The notes below the pieces were generated by a model. The model was not told where the DNA came from, searched no databases, and worked only from the letters and a program-made list of their open reading frames with translations. The translations under genes were made by a program, and so were the position numbers. DNA of 64,000 nt from Aquibacillus kalidii (GTDB lineage Bacteria; Bacillota; Bacilli; Bacillales; Amphibacillaceae): contig NZ_JACLZI010000035.1 of assembly GCF_014280935.1 (NCBI RefSeq), positions 62,001-126,000 on the forward strand. The letters run 5' to 3'. How positions within the stretch are numbered: the first letter of the stretch is position 1; the number at the start of each line of letters is the position of its first letter. Positions 16,387 to 25,481 of this stretch are shown here, piece by piece.

Positions 16387-19383
16387 ATGAAGAAAACCTT
16401 ATATGTTTTACTAGCTTTACTATTAGCAATGACACTCATCCCTATACAATCGTTAGCATTTCAAGGTGAAGTAACATCCGGTGCTGGTTCCTATTCTACC
16501 GTTCTCCCACCCGGTGCTACAAATGTTCAGGAACAAATCTACAAAACAGACAATTACCAAGGAAAAATGCCAACGAATGACTGGTGGAGTAACCTAGCTT
16601 GGGATAAGTACTCAGAAGCACAGTACCCTCACCCCCTTGCAGTTAAAAATCAAGAGGATGGATTTAGAATTTATAACCCTAGCTCTAGAATTACTGCTAA
16701 CTCTTCTTGTGTCTGTGGCTGGATTAATGATATTCATGATTTCACGGTAGGTCACTCTAATGCATCTACTTTTCCAGACGCTAAAGTCAACGATTCTGAC
16801 GATTGGTTTGTAAGTGCTTTGTATGAAAGTGGTTCAAACTCTATGGAGGTTACTTACGGACACGGTTCGCCATATGTCTATTTTGATTTTGGCGGAGGAA
16901 ACCCTGAACTATCGTTTTATACTGCACCTAATGTTTGGTATGGGGACAGTTCAGGTTCTGTATTAGGTGTCACAATAGAAGGCAGTCACTATGCTTTATT
17001 CGGGCCATCTGGAAGTACTTGGGCTGGCGTTGGGAGTAAAACATTGACTAACAATCTCAATGGTAAAGATTATTTTTCTATATCAGCACTTCCAGACAAT
17101 TCACCTGAAACATTAGAAAAATTTAAACAATATGCATACTCCCATATAACAGACACGAAAGTAGAGTGGGCATATGATGAACAAACAAGCTCTGTAACAA
17201 CCAATTACACATACACCACAACTGCAAAAGAAGGTTCGCGAACAGGTACAATCTTTGCCTTGTATCCACACCAATGGAAAAATATGAATCGATCCCTTCT
17301 TCCATATACCTATAACTCTGTTAGAGGACTAATGAAAACAGCGGAAGGTTCTTCTTTCCAAACAAGCATGACATTTACTGGAGTATTACCTTCATTACCT
17401 AATAAAGGTTCCTATGACGTCAATCAACTAGCACAATATGTAGATGAAGCAGAGGCAGAAGAATATTCAGAAACACCCGATACGTATTGGGTCGGAAAAC
17501 GATTAGGTAAACTAGCAACACTAGCTCCTATCGCCGATCAAGTTGGCGATACGACCGCTTCTAGTAAATTTAGAAATGAAATTAGAAATAGACTAGAAGA
17601 TTGGTTTACAGCGAGTGATGCCTCAGGAAATATAAATAGTTCTGAACTATTTTACTACAATGAAAACTGGGGAACCACAATCGGTTATCCTGACAGTTTT
17701 GGAACAGCAGATCAACTTAATGATCATCACTTCCACTATGGATATTTTATTAAGGCAGCAGCCGAAATTGCCCGTGTAGATAAAGATTGGGCAAGTGATT
17801 CCAACTATGGTTCGATGGTAGACTTTTTAATTCGTGATATAGCTAACCCAGATCGTAACGACGACCAATTCCCGTTTTTACGTAATTTTGATCCATATGC
17901 AGGTCATTCATGGGCATCTGGGCATTCACGATTTGGCGATGGTAACAACAATGAATCCTCTTCTGAAGCAATGAATGCATGGGCCGGTCTAATTTTATGG
18001 GGGGAAGCAACAAATGATGAGAAAGTTCGTGATCTAGGAATCTACCTATATACCACTGAAATGAATGCAATAAATGAATACTGGTTTGACGTAAATGAAA
18101 ATACACATCACCCCGATTTTGGACGTTCTACAGCTAGTATGATATGGGGTGGTAAAACAGTTGGAGATGGTGTATGGTGGACAGCTAACCCAGAGGAAGT
18201 TCACGGTATTAACTGGTTGCCTATCACTGGAGCATCTTTATATTTAACCCACTATCCTGAGTACACAGCAACGAATTACAATGCACTAGTTTCTGAAAAT
18301 GGTGGTACAAACTTTGATGTTTGGGAAGATTTGATTTATATGTATCGAGCCATATCAGATCCAGGAGATGCCAAGTCCTTATATAACGAAAATATTGCGG
18401 ACATGGTTCCTGAAGCTGGTAATTCGAAAGCAAATATGTATCACTGGATATACAATTTAGACGCAATTGGAAATGCAGATCCTACAGTAACAGCTGATTA
18501 CCCGATTTATGCAGTATTTAACAAAAACGGTCACAAAACGTATGTCGTTTACAATATGACAGATCAAACAAAAACAGTTCATTTCTCTGATGGCCACTCT
18601 GTTACAGTCGCACCAAATAGTTTCAGCACAGGGAACGGAGAAGGTAGTGGAGACCCTGGTAATGACGGAGATCCAAGTGAACCATCACCAGACGCAGTTA
18701 CCTTACCTGCGAAGATTGAAGCAGAAAACTATACTGCCATGAATGGCGTTGAGCACGAGACAACTACTGATGATGGCGGTGGCGAAAACATAGGCTATAT
18801 TCACACTGGCGATTGGTTAGAGTATTCCATTAATGTTCCAGAAGCAGGCACATACAATCTGGAATACCGAGTAGCTAGCCAAACTTCAAACGGTCAAGTT
18901 CAATTCCAATCTGTTTCTAATACGTTAGCTACAACAGATATTCCTAATACTGGCGGATGGCAAAATTGGCAAACTGTTACCGAAACAGTTGACTTAGCTG
19001 CTGGTGAACAAACGGTTAGAATTTACGCAACTGGTTTCGACTTCAATATTAATTGGTTTAAAATGTCACCGAGTAATACAGGTGGTGGAAACGATGGCGG
19101 TAGCCCCGATGAGCATGTAACAGAAGATTATACAGCTGGAGTATCTAGTAATTCTGCTGAAGAAGCAATTGTTTATTTCACACCAACAACTACGTCTAAC
19201 TATGTCGATTTACACTATACGATTAATGGTGGTAATCAACAAAACTTTAGAATGACAAATAACAGCGGAACATGGAAGAAAACAATTTCTGGTCTAAATA
19301 GTGGAGACACGATAGAATATTGGTTCACTTACGAAAAACAAGGACCACAATATGATTCACCACATTATACGCATACGAAATAG
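16387..19383 (+). CDS. Secreted GH81 endo-beta-1,3-glucanase (laminarinase) with CBM6 and CBM56 domains
   Basis: The protein has 998 residues. A signal peptide (MKKTLYVLLALLLAMTLIPI, cleavage after QSLA) precedes the GH81 catalytic domain, about residues 30-710. Family hallmarks are NDWWSNLAW, DHHFHYGYF, AGHSWASGHSRFGDG and NNNESSSEAMNAW, the last with the catalytic-region glutamates. A CBM6 follows (about 775-900, KIEAENYTAMNGV to GFDFNINWFKMSP), then a CBM56-type beta-glucan-binding module at the C-terminus (VDLHYTINGG to YWFTYEK). The same order is known from the Bacillus halodurans laminarinase. It hydrolyses internal beta-1,3 links outside the cell and has no wall anchor. ATG at 16387 follows GGAGG by five bases. 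Confidence 0.95.
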   Translation: MKKTLYVLLALLLAMTLIPIQSLAFQGEVTSGAGSYSTVLPPGATNVQEQIYKTDNYQGKMPTNDWWSNLAWDKYSEAQYPHPLAVKNQEDGFRIYNPSSRITANSSCVCGWINDIHDFTVGHSNASTFPDAKVNDSDDWFVSALYESGSNSMEVTYGHGSPYVYFDFGGGNPELSFYTAPNVWYGDSSGSVLGVTIEGSHYALFGPSGSTWAGVGSKTLTNNLNGKDYFSISALPDNSPETLEKFKQYAYSHITDTKVEWAYDEQTSSVTTNYTYTTTAKEGSRTGTIFALYPHQWKNMNRSLLPYTYNSVRGLMKTAEGSSFQTSMTFTGVLPSLPNKGSYDVNQLAQYVDEAEAEEYSETPDTYWVGKRLGKLATLAPIADQVGDTTASSKFRNEIRNRLEDWFTASDASGNINSSELFYYNENWGTTIGYPDSFGTADQLNDHHFHYGYFIKAAAEIARVDKDWASDSNYGSMVDFLIRDIANPDRNDDQFPFLRNFDPYAGHSWASGHSRFGDGNNNESSSEAMNAWAGLILWGEATNDEKVRDLGIYLYTTEMNAINEYWFDVNENTHHPDFGRSTASMIWGGKTVGDGVWWTANPEEVHGINWLPITGASLYLTHYPEYTATNYNALVSENGGTNFDVWEDLIYMYRAISDPGDAKSLYNENIADMVPEAGNSKANMYHWIYNLDAIGNADPTVTADYPIYAVFNKNGHKTYVVYNMTDQTKTVHFSDGHSVTVAPNSFSTGNGEGSGDPGNDGDPSEPSPDAVTLPAKIEAENYTAMNGVEHETTTDDGGGENIGYIHTGDWLEYSINVPEAGTYNLEYRVASQTSNGQVQFQSVSNTLATTDIPNTGGWQNWQTVTETVDLAAGEQTVRIYATGFDFNINWFKMSPSNTGGGNDGGSPDEHVTEDYTAGVSSNSAEEAIVYFTPTTTSNYVDLHYTINGGNQQNFRMTNNSGTWKKTISGLNSGDTIEYWFTYEKQGPQYDSPHYTHTK

Positions 19384-19390
19384 ATAACTA

Positions 19391-19431
19391 AAAAACTCGC
19401 TAAACAAATTTGAAATTGTTTAGCGAGTTTT
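19391..19431 (+). terminator. Terminator of GH81
   Basis: AAAACTCGCTAAACAA pairs with TTGTTTAGCGAGTTTT. It can also serve the convergent beta-glucosidase gene. Confidence 0.85.
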
Positions 19432-19515
19432 GTTATGCCTTAACCATATTTTTTAGTGTGAGAAGATGAAAAAAAATTCCAGTCCCAATTAAATGATGGA
19501 ACTAGAATTATAGCT

Positions 19516-20859
19516 TTACTTTTCAAACCAACCGTTATTTATTGTTTGTTTATACCAATAAAAACTGTCCTTTTTCGTTCTCTCCAATGTATTAAAATCA
19601 ACATGGACTAAGCCAAAACGCTTGTCATAACCTTCTGCCCACTCAAAATTATCTAATAAAGACCACGTTAAATAACCTTTTATATTTACACCTGTATCGA
19701 TACTGCGTCGAATCGATATTAAATGCTGTTTTAGGTACTCAATTCGCTTCTCATCTTTAACGCGACCGTTTTCTACTCCATCATTATAGCATGCACCATT
19801 TTCCGTTATATAGATTGGTATCTGTCCATACTGTTCGGTAATCTTTGCTAATATTTTATAAAAACCTTCCGGGTAAATATTCCAGCCAATATCCGTTTTC
19901 TCATAGCCTATATCTAGCTTTTCTACATCCAACAAGTCTTCATTTGGCTTATATCTTCCAACGCTACCTGTATAGAAATTGATCCCTAGAAAGTCGATTG
20001 GCTGACTGATAATCTCTAAGTCGTTATCTTCTATAGTAAGCGTAGCACCCTTTTTACTGAACCAATTTATCATAAAATCTGGATAACGACCCTTAATTAC
20101 AGGATCTAGGAACCAATCCTTGAAAATTCCCATCCCCCGATTACTCGCATCTATATCTTCTTGTTTAGAAGAAAAAGGTTCAATCCACTCTACATTTGGT
20201 GCATATCCCACTTCACCTTCTATGCCCGAGTTTCGGAATTCTATGACAGCTTTTCCATGCGCAAGCATTAAATGGTGCGATATGTTTACTGCAAGTTGAA
20301 GGTCTTGGTTTCCAGGCGCATGTACTCCATCGTAATTGGATAAAAAGGAAACACACCAAGGTTCATTGATCGTAATCCATTTTGAAATCTTTCCACCAAA
20401 CTCCTGAAACATCAACTTAGCATAATCTGCAAAAGCATCGACTACTTCTCGGTTATTCCAGCCTCCGATATCCTGAAGTGACTGGGGAAGATCCCAATGA
20501 TATAGGGTACACATTGGCTCAATTCCATTTTCCAAAAGAGCATCAACAAAATCATGATAGAATGCTAGCCCCTTTTGGTTTACTTCCCCTCGTCCATCAG
20601 GAAAAATCCGTGGCCAAGATACTGAAAAGCGGTACATATCAATACCAAGTTCCTTCATTAATTTAATGTCTTCTTCATAACGATGATAGCTATCGCAGGC
20701 TACATCCCCATTATCACCATTCTGTACTTTGCCTGGAGTATGGGAAAATGTATCCCAAATGGACATCCCACGTCCGTCTTCATAGGCTGCGCCTTCAATT
20801 TGATAGGAAGCCGTTGCAGCCCCCCACTTTATATTATCCGGAAACTTTATTATCGCCAT
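19516..20859 (-). CDS. GH1 beta-glucosidase (copy 1)
   Basis: The protein has 447 residues with no signal peptide. The GH1 acid/base is in TINEPWC and the nucleophile in YITENGACYN; GAATASYQIEGA and the C-terminal SLLDNFEWAEGYDKRFGLVHV are standard. It hydrolyses short beta-glucosides in the cytoplasm. It is a close paralogue of the GH1 at 25482, and both start MAII(K/Q)FP. It is last in the series importer genes, lacI, GH1. The start follows GGAGGG at 20868-20873. It probably releases glucose from imported laminari- or cello-oligomers; the linkage preference is not visible. Confidence 0.92.
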   Translation of the reverse strand: MAIIKFPDNIKWGAATASYQIEGAAYEDGRGMSIWDTFSHTPGKVQNGDNGDVACDSYHRYEEDIKLMKELGIDMYRFSVSWPRIFPDGRGEVNQKGLAFYHDFVDALLENGIEPMCTLYHWDLPQSLQDIGGWNNREVVDAFADYAKLMFQEFGGKISKWITINEPWCVSFLSNYDGVHAPGNQDLQLAVNISHHLMLAHGKAVIEFRNSGIEGEVGYAPNVEWIEPFSSKQEDIDASNRGMGIFKDWFLDPVIKGRYPDFMINWFSKKGATLTIEDNDLEIISQPIDFLGINFYTGSVGRYKPNEDLLDVEKLDIGYEKTDIGWNIYPEGFYKILAKITEQYGQIPIYITENGACYNDGVENGRVKDEKRIEYLKQHLISIRRSIDTGVNIKGYLTWSLLDNFEWAEGYDKRFGLVHVDFNTLERTKKDSFYWYKQTINNGWFEK

Positions 20860-20919
20860 AATTCTTACCCTCCGTCTATTGCCTATATAAAAGGGGACTA
20901 GGCAGGATTTCTCAACCAG

Positions 20920-21933
20920 TTACATCCCCCCACACGATTCTCTAACAACTAACTCGGAATCAATAAATATAGGTTTTATCTGTCTTTCTTCATTAATTAG
21001 GTCTACTAGCATATGTGCTGCTAATTTACCAAGTCTATCTTTATGCTGTTTCACAGTAGTTAACGTTGGATAGCTAAATCGACAGGCATCAATGTCATCA
21101 CATCCGATAACCCTTATATCTTCTGGAACTCGTAATCCTTTGTCCTTAATGGCTCTTATTGCACCGAAAGCCATCATATCGGACGCAGCGAAAATCGCTT
21201 GAGGATAGGAACCCGAATCAAACATTTTATTCATCGACTCATAACCACTAGTCTCATAAAAGTCACCTTCATGAATCCAAGCTTTATTAATCGGGATACC
21301 CAACTGTTTCATCGTATCCTCAAATCCAATTTTTCGATTTCGAGAAACGACTGAATCTGTTCCACCACCAATGTAACCAATATTTCTTTCACCATATAAA
21401 TATAGTTGCTGAACTACTTTAGCAGCTAGGTTTTTATTATCTGTCATGACGTAACTAGCCCTATTTCCTTGCAACTCGATATCGATCCCTACACAAGGTA
21501 TATCATGCTTAGCTAATTCATAGATAGCCTCTTCAACCTGATCACCAGCTATAATCACGCAGCCATCAATATTAAAATGACGACACCTTGCTAAATAGCT
21601 TCCATTATCCTGATTAAAGCTCTCGTTTGAGAACATTAGAATATCATACCCCAAAATCCCAACCGCTTTCTTAAAAGCAGTTACAACCTCATTAAAGAAT
21701 GGGTGTGTAAAATCAACATTAATTTTACCTGCATATATTAAACCGATTAGTTTAGATTTCTTTGTAGCTAGTGCCTTAGCAGAAAAAGTCGGCTGGTATC
21801 CTGTTTCCTCAATAATAGTCAATACCTTTTTCTTCGTTTTCTCACTAATGCCACTATAGTTATTTATAATTTTAGATACAGTCCCTGGTGTCACGCCTGC
21901 CATCTTAGCTATATCTTTTATTGTAAGGTTCAT
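20920..21933 (-). CDS. LacI-family repressor of the beta-1,3-glucan genes
   Basis: The protein has 337 residues. The helix-turn-helix LTIKDIAKMAGVTPGTVSKIIN is at the N-terminus, then the hinge YQPTFSAKALATKKSKLIG and a sugar-binding core ending RESCGG. It lies between the importer permeases and a GH1 gene, on the same strand. An operator-like AGAAATTGGTTTCC at 21956-21969 directly precedes its start, consistent with autoregulation. The presumed inducer is a beta-glucan oligomer, inferred from the neighbours. Confidence 0.9.
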   Translation of the reverse strand: MNLTIKDIAKMAGVTPGTVSKIINNYSGISEKTKKKVLTIIEETGYQPTFSAKALATKKSKLIGLIYAGKINVDFTHPFFNEVVTAFKKAVGILGYDILMFSNESFNQDNGSYLARCRHFNIDGCVIIAGDQVEEAIYELAKHDIPCVGIDIELQGNRASYVMTDNKNLAAKVVQQLYLYGERNIGYIGGGTDSVVSRNRKIGFEDTMKQLGIPINKAWIHEGDFYETSGYESMNKMFDSGSYPQAIFAASDMMAFGAIRAIKDKGLRVPEDIRVIGCDDIDACRFSYPTLTTVKQHKDRLGKLAAHMLVDLINEERQIKPIFIDSELVVRESCGGM

Positions 21934-21955
21934 TTTTATCTCCTTCGATCATTTA

Positions 21956-21969
21956 AGAAATTGGTTTCC
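21956..21969. promoter_or_regulatory. Degenerate LacI operator before the lacI gene
   Basis: AGAAATTGGTTTCC differs from the AGAAATCGGTTTCT copy at 25371 at two positions. It lies 22 bp upstream of the repressor start. Confidence 0.4.
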
Positions 21970-22012
21970 TAAATGTAGGTTACTAAATTTCCTAACAAAA
22001 ATCAAAGTAAAT

Positions 22013-22855
22013 TTACTTTACAGCACCATCTGTGATACTGGAGATAAAAAGTTTATTGAAGAATAAGAAAATAATGACTAGTGGAACTGTAGCCCAGAAT
22101 ACACCAGATAGCAACATCCCAAAGTCTACTTTGAATGTATTATTTAGTGATGCTAAAGCAACTTGAATGGTGTAAACCTCAGGATCTCTTAACACAGTAA
22201 ACTGCCATAGGAATTCTCCCCATACAGCCGTGAAGACAATAATCCCCAACGTAGCAAATGCTGGTAGAACTATTGGTAAAACAATACTTCTATAAATTTT
22301 AAAATTGGAACAACCGTCTAGTTTGGCAGCTTCAATTAATTCATCGGGTACTGATTCACTTATATATTGTCTCATCAAAAAGATCCCTAACGGATTAAGA
22401 AAAAATAACACCATTACCCCTGAAAGTGTATCTAATAGTCCAGCTTTTGAAATTAAATAATACTGCGGAATTAAACCAAGCTGGGGTGGAATGACCATTG
22501 TTAATAAAATAGCAACGAATAGTGCATTTTTAGCTGGAAACTTAAATTTCGCAAAAGCAAAACCAGCAAGTGAGCTTATTAGCAATACTACGATCGTTAC
22601 TGTCGCACAGACAATTACTGTATTCCACATCGATTGGAAAAAGTTAATTTGCTCCAATACCTTTTTGAAATTTTCTACTAACATTCCACCCGGAGTAATC
22701 GTTGGGGGAATAGAGTTATAAGCTGCACTAGGTCGAGTAGCCATTACAAACATCCAGTAGAAAGGGAATAAGGACAAAAGCGACGCAAGAGTTAAAAAGC
22801 TATAAATTAATACCCTACTTAACGACGGTTTTTTCTTTTTTACTCTTTGGCTCAT
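22013..22855 (-). CDS. Sugar ABC transporter permease (MalG type), glucan importer
   Basis: The protein has 280 residues and six membrane segments. The EAA loop EAAKLDGCSNFKIYRSIVLP is near residue 180. Its ATG overlaps the stop of the preceding permease by one base (TAATG), a sign of translational coupling. It forms the membrane channel with its partner. No ATPase gene is nearby; such importers commonly share an MsmX-type ATPase encoded elsewhere. Confidence 0.92.
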   Translation of the reverse strand: MSQRVKKKKPSLSRVLIYSFLTLASLLSLFPFYWMFVMATRPSAAYNSIPPTITPGGMLVENFKKVLEQINFFQSMWNTVIVCATVTIVVLLISSLAGFAFAKFKFPAKNALFVAILLTMVIPPQLGLIPQYYLISKAGLLDTLSGVMVLFFLNPLGIFLMRQYISESVPDELIEAAKLDGCSNFKIYRSIVLPIVLPAFATLGIIVFTAVWGEFLWQFTVLRDPEVYTIQVALASLNNTFKVDFGMLLSGVFWATVPLVIIFLFFNKLFISSITDGAVK

Positions 22856-23811
22856 TACTTTGCACTCCTTTTCTTTCTACCCAACCTATTTGTTAGTAGT
22901 AAATTTACCGCAGCAGCAATGATGATAATAAACAACAGAATAACAGCTGTTGCAGATGCCGTACCAAATGACTGTAATCTAAAGGCATCACGATATAAGT
23001 ACATAACTACTGTCATCGCTTCATCTCTAGTAAAGGCACTAGAACCTAAGAATACGGTCGGTTCTGCAAATAACTGTAATGCACCCACTGTTGAAAAGAA
23101 CACGGTCAATAAAATGAACGGCTTCAACAAAGGCATCGTGATATAAAGTAGCTGTTGAAATTTGTTAGCACCATCAATCGTAGCTGCTTCATATAAATCA
23201 TTAGAAATACTTTGAATCCCTGCTAGATAGATAATCGTGTTATACCCTACCCATCTCCAAAAGACCATAATAGAAATAGCAATTTTAGTTCCCCACTCCG
23301 ATGTAGCCCAATCGACAGGATCGAAACCAAACAACCCTAATACGTAATTGGCCATAGATGACTCATGATTACTAAAAAGAACACTAAATATAAGTGCTAC
23401 GGCAACCATTGAAGTAATATAAGGCATAAATATCGTTACCCTGAAAAATTGCTTGAATTTTAGAAAGCCAAGATTTAATAGAAAGGCTAAAATAATACCA
23501 ATCACCAATTGTGGAGCTGTCCCCATCAAACCGATAACAATCGTATTATAAACCGATTTCCAAAATAGATCATCCATTAACACTACTCGGAAATTTTCCA
23601 ATCCTACAAATTCCATTGGACTTAATCCATTCCAATCCTGGAATGCTAAAAATATACTATAAATGGTCGGGTATAAACCAACTAGAGCAAAAATAATAAA
23701 GAATGGTGCAATATACATATAACCAGAGATCATGTCCTTTTTTTCTTCTGAAAAGTACCTTTTATTAGGGACATTCTTCTCCTTATTAAGATTCACTTTA
23801 GTAGAAGGCAT
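22855..23811 (-). CDS. Sugar ABC transporter permease (MalF type), glucan importer
   Basis: The protein has 318 residues. A cytoplasmic N-terminus is followed by six membrane segments, and the EAA loop reads YEAATIDGANKFQQLLYITMP. GGGGAG precedes ATG 23811. It lies between the binding protein and the MalG-type permease. It is a CUT1-family subunit for oligosaccharide uptake. Confidence 0.92.
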   Translation of the reverse strand: MPSTKVNLNKEKNVPNKRYFSEEKKDMISGYMYIAPFFIIFALVGLYPTIYSIFLAFQDWNGLSPMEFVGLENFRVVLMDDLFWKSVYNTIVIGLMGTAPQLVIGIILAFLLNLGFLKFKQFFRVTIFMPYITSMVAVALIFSVLFSNHESSMANYVLGLFGFDPVDWATSEWGTKIAISIMVFWRWVGYNTIIYLAGIQSISNDLYEAATIDGANKFQQLLYITMPLLKPFILLTVFFSTVGALQLFAEPTVFLGSSAFTRDEAMTVVMYLYRDAFRLQSFGTASATAVILLFIIIIAAAVNLLLTNRLGRKKRSAK

Positions 23812-23882
23812 TTTCTCTCCCCGTTTCCAAGTTCTATATGGAAGATGGTGCTCAAATGAACACCATCCTCAAACTCTTACTT

Positions 23883-25178
23883 TTATCTACTTACTAATTC
23901 CTTCGCACGCTCTACAGCACCATTCCACTCTTCTTCAGGATCGCCACCGTTTTTCACATTTTCTAAAGCTGTTAAAAATTCATTGTTAACCGGTACGTAT
24001 TTCTCACCTTTATAAGGTAATTCCGTAATATCTTTTGCTGCCTCGGCAAATACAACAGATGTTACTTGCCCACCGAAGAACTCATCTTCGTTAGAAGTAA
24101 ACCCTTCCATTTCATAAACTGCAGGTGCAGAAGGGAATAACCCATTGCTTTGGAATGATTTTAATTGGTTATCTGCATTAGTTAGCCACTTGATAAACTC
24201 ATATGCTGCTTCTGCATTTTCTGTTTCGGATGGAACAGCTAAGTAAGACCCACCCCAGTTAGCGGAGAATTCAGTTGGCAATGTTGCCACTTTAAATTTA
24301 CCGGATGCATCAGGAGCGTTTCCTTCCATCCATCCTTTTAACCAACCAGCACCTAACTCAACTGCAAAGTCCCCATTGTTAACTGCGTTTGCCCACTCTG
24401 GTGTCCACATTGTGAAGTCACCCACTAAACCAGCTTCATTTAATTCAACCGCAAAATCATACGCTTTCTTCACTGCACTACCGTCTTGATCTGCAATAAA
24501 CTCACCATCTGTATTTAAATATAGCTCAGGTGCAGCGTCTAGGTAAGCGCGATAAGCCATTTCCATACTATCCACGAAAGGCTTTCCTGTTTTGTCTTTC
24601 ACTTGTAAACCAGCTTCTTTAAATGCTTCAGGAGAGTTGATTAATGCTTCCACTTCTGCTGGCTCTGTTGGAAGTCCTGCTGCTTCAAACACATCTGTAC
24701 GGTAGTATAAAGCTTTAGGGCCTATATCAGTTGGAAGACCAAACAGGAAATCACCCTCTGCATTTTCTCCACCATTCCATTTCCATTCTAAATAGTCCCC
24801 TTGAATTTCTTCTGCGCCTAAATCATATAGATTCGCAAATCTATCTTGTGCCGCTTTAAAACGGTCTAGTTGATCAATTTCTAACATTGCGATATCTGGT
24901 GCACCACTTCCCGCAGATAAAGCAGTGAATAACGCATCATGGTGCTCCGCATTCTCAGAAGTTTTAAATTTAATTTTTACATTTGGATTTTCTTTCTCAT
25001 ATTCCTTAATTAACTCTTCATAACCTGTGGCGCCAAATGTCCAGAATGTCAGCGTCACATCTTTATCCCCACCACCATCTGATGAGCCATCTTCGTTTTT
25101 ATCGTCACTACAAGCAACTAAAGTAAAAGCAAGAATTAAGATTAATAAAGAACCAAAAATGCTTTTTATGTTTTTCAT
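23883..25178 (-). CDS. Sugar-binding lipoprotein of the glucan importer
   Basis: The protein has 431 residues. The lipobox is FTLVAC (Cys near residue 23), followed by a Gly/Asp-rich tether. The body is a CUT1 family 1 solute-binding protein: LTFWTFGATGYEELIKEYEK at the N-lobe and AAYEFIKWLTN toward the end. AGGAGG precedes the ATG. It is the first gene of the importer operon under the dual-operator promoter. The ligand is probably a beta-1,3-gluco-oligosaccharide, inferred from the neighbouring GH81, GH1 and phosphorylase genes. Confidence 0.92.
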   Translation of the reverse strand: MKNIKSIFGSLLILILAFTLVACSDDKNEDGSSDGGGDKDVTLTFWTFGATGYEELIKEYEKENPNVKIKFKTSENAEHHDALFTALSAGSGAPDIAMLEIDQLDRFKAAQDRFANLYDLGAEEIQGDYLEWKWNGGENAEGDFLFGLPTDIGPKALYYRTDVFEAAGLPTEPAEVEALINSPEAFKEAGLQVKDKTGKPFVDSMEMAYRAYLDAAPELYLNTDGEFIADQDGSAVKKAYDFAVELNEAGLVGDFTMWTPEWANAVNNGDFAVELGAGWLKGWMEGNAPDASGKFKVATLPTEFSANWGGSYLAVPSETENAEAAYEFIKWLTNADNQLKSFQSNGLFPSAPAVYEMEGFTSNEDEFFGGQVTSVVFAEAAKDITELPYKGEKYVPVNNEFLTALENVKNGGDPEEEWNGAVERAKELVSR

Positions 25179-25255
25179 GTAAATCCTCCTAAAATAAATA
25201 TAATAAAAGAAAAAAGATACCTTAAGAAACTATTACTACTAGACACCCCCAAACC

Positions 25256-25384
25256 GGAAATCGGTTTCTAAATTTAAACTAATATCGATTAAGAAAACGT
25301 TAACAATTAGATTATAAACATAACTTAATGCAAAAATCAACCCTTTAGTGGTTAAATTACCCACAAATTTAGAAATCGGTTTCT
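25256..25384 (-). promoter_or_regulatory. Importer promoter with two flanking LacI operators
   Basis: Operators GGAAATCGGTTTCT (25256-25269) and AGAAATCGGTTTCT (25371-25384) are 115 bp apart, about eleven helical turns. Between them on the minus strand lie a -35 TTGATT (25335-25340), an 18-bp spacer and -10 TATAAT (25311-25316). A near-cre (AGAAAACGTTAACAA, 25291-25305) covers the expected start of transcription. The layout suits repression by looping. Confidence 0.6.
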
Positions 25385-25439
25385 ATTGTTTCGTTATTGT
25401 TAGATTGTTTCGTACTTTTCCTCTAACTTTCAACGACTA

Positions 25440-25470
25440 AAAAGAGTTGTCTTTAAGCGACAACTCTTTT
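25440..25470 (-). terminator. Terminator after GH1 copy 2
   Basis: AAAAGAGTTGTC pairs with GACAACTCTTTT around a 7-nt loop, just past the stop of the leftward operon. Confidence 0.85.
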
Positions 25471-25481
25471 ACAACTATAGT

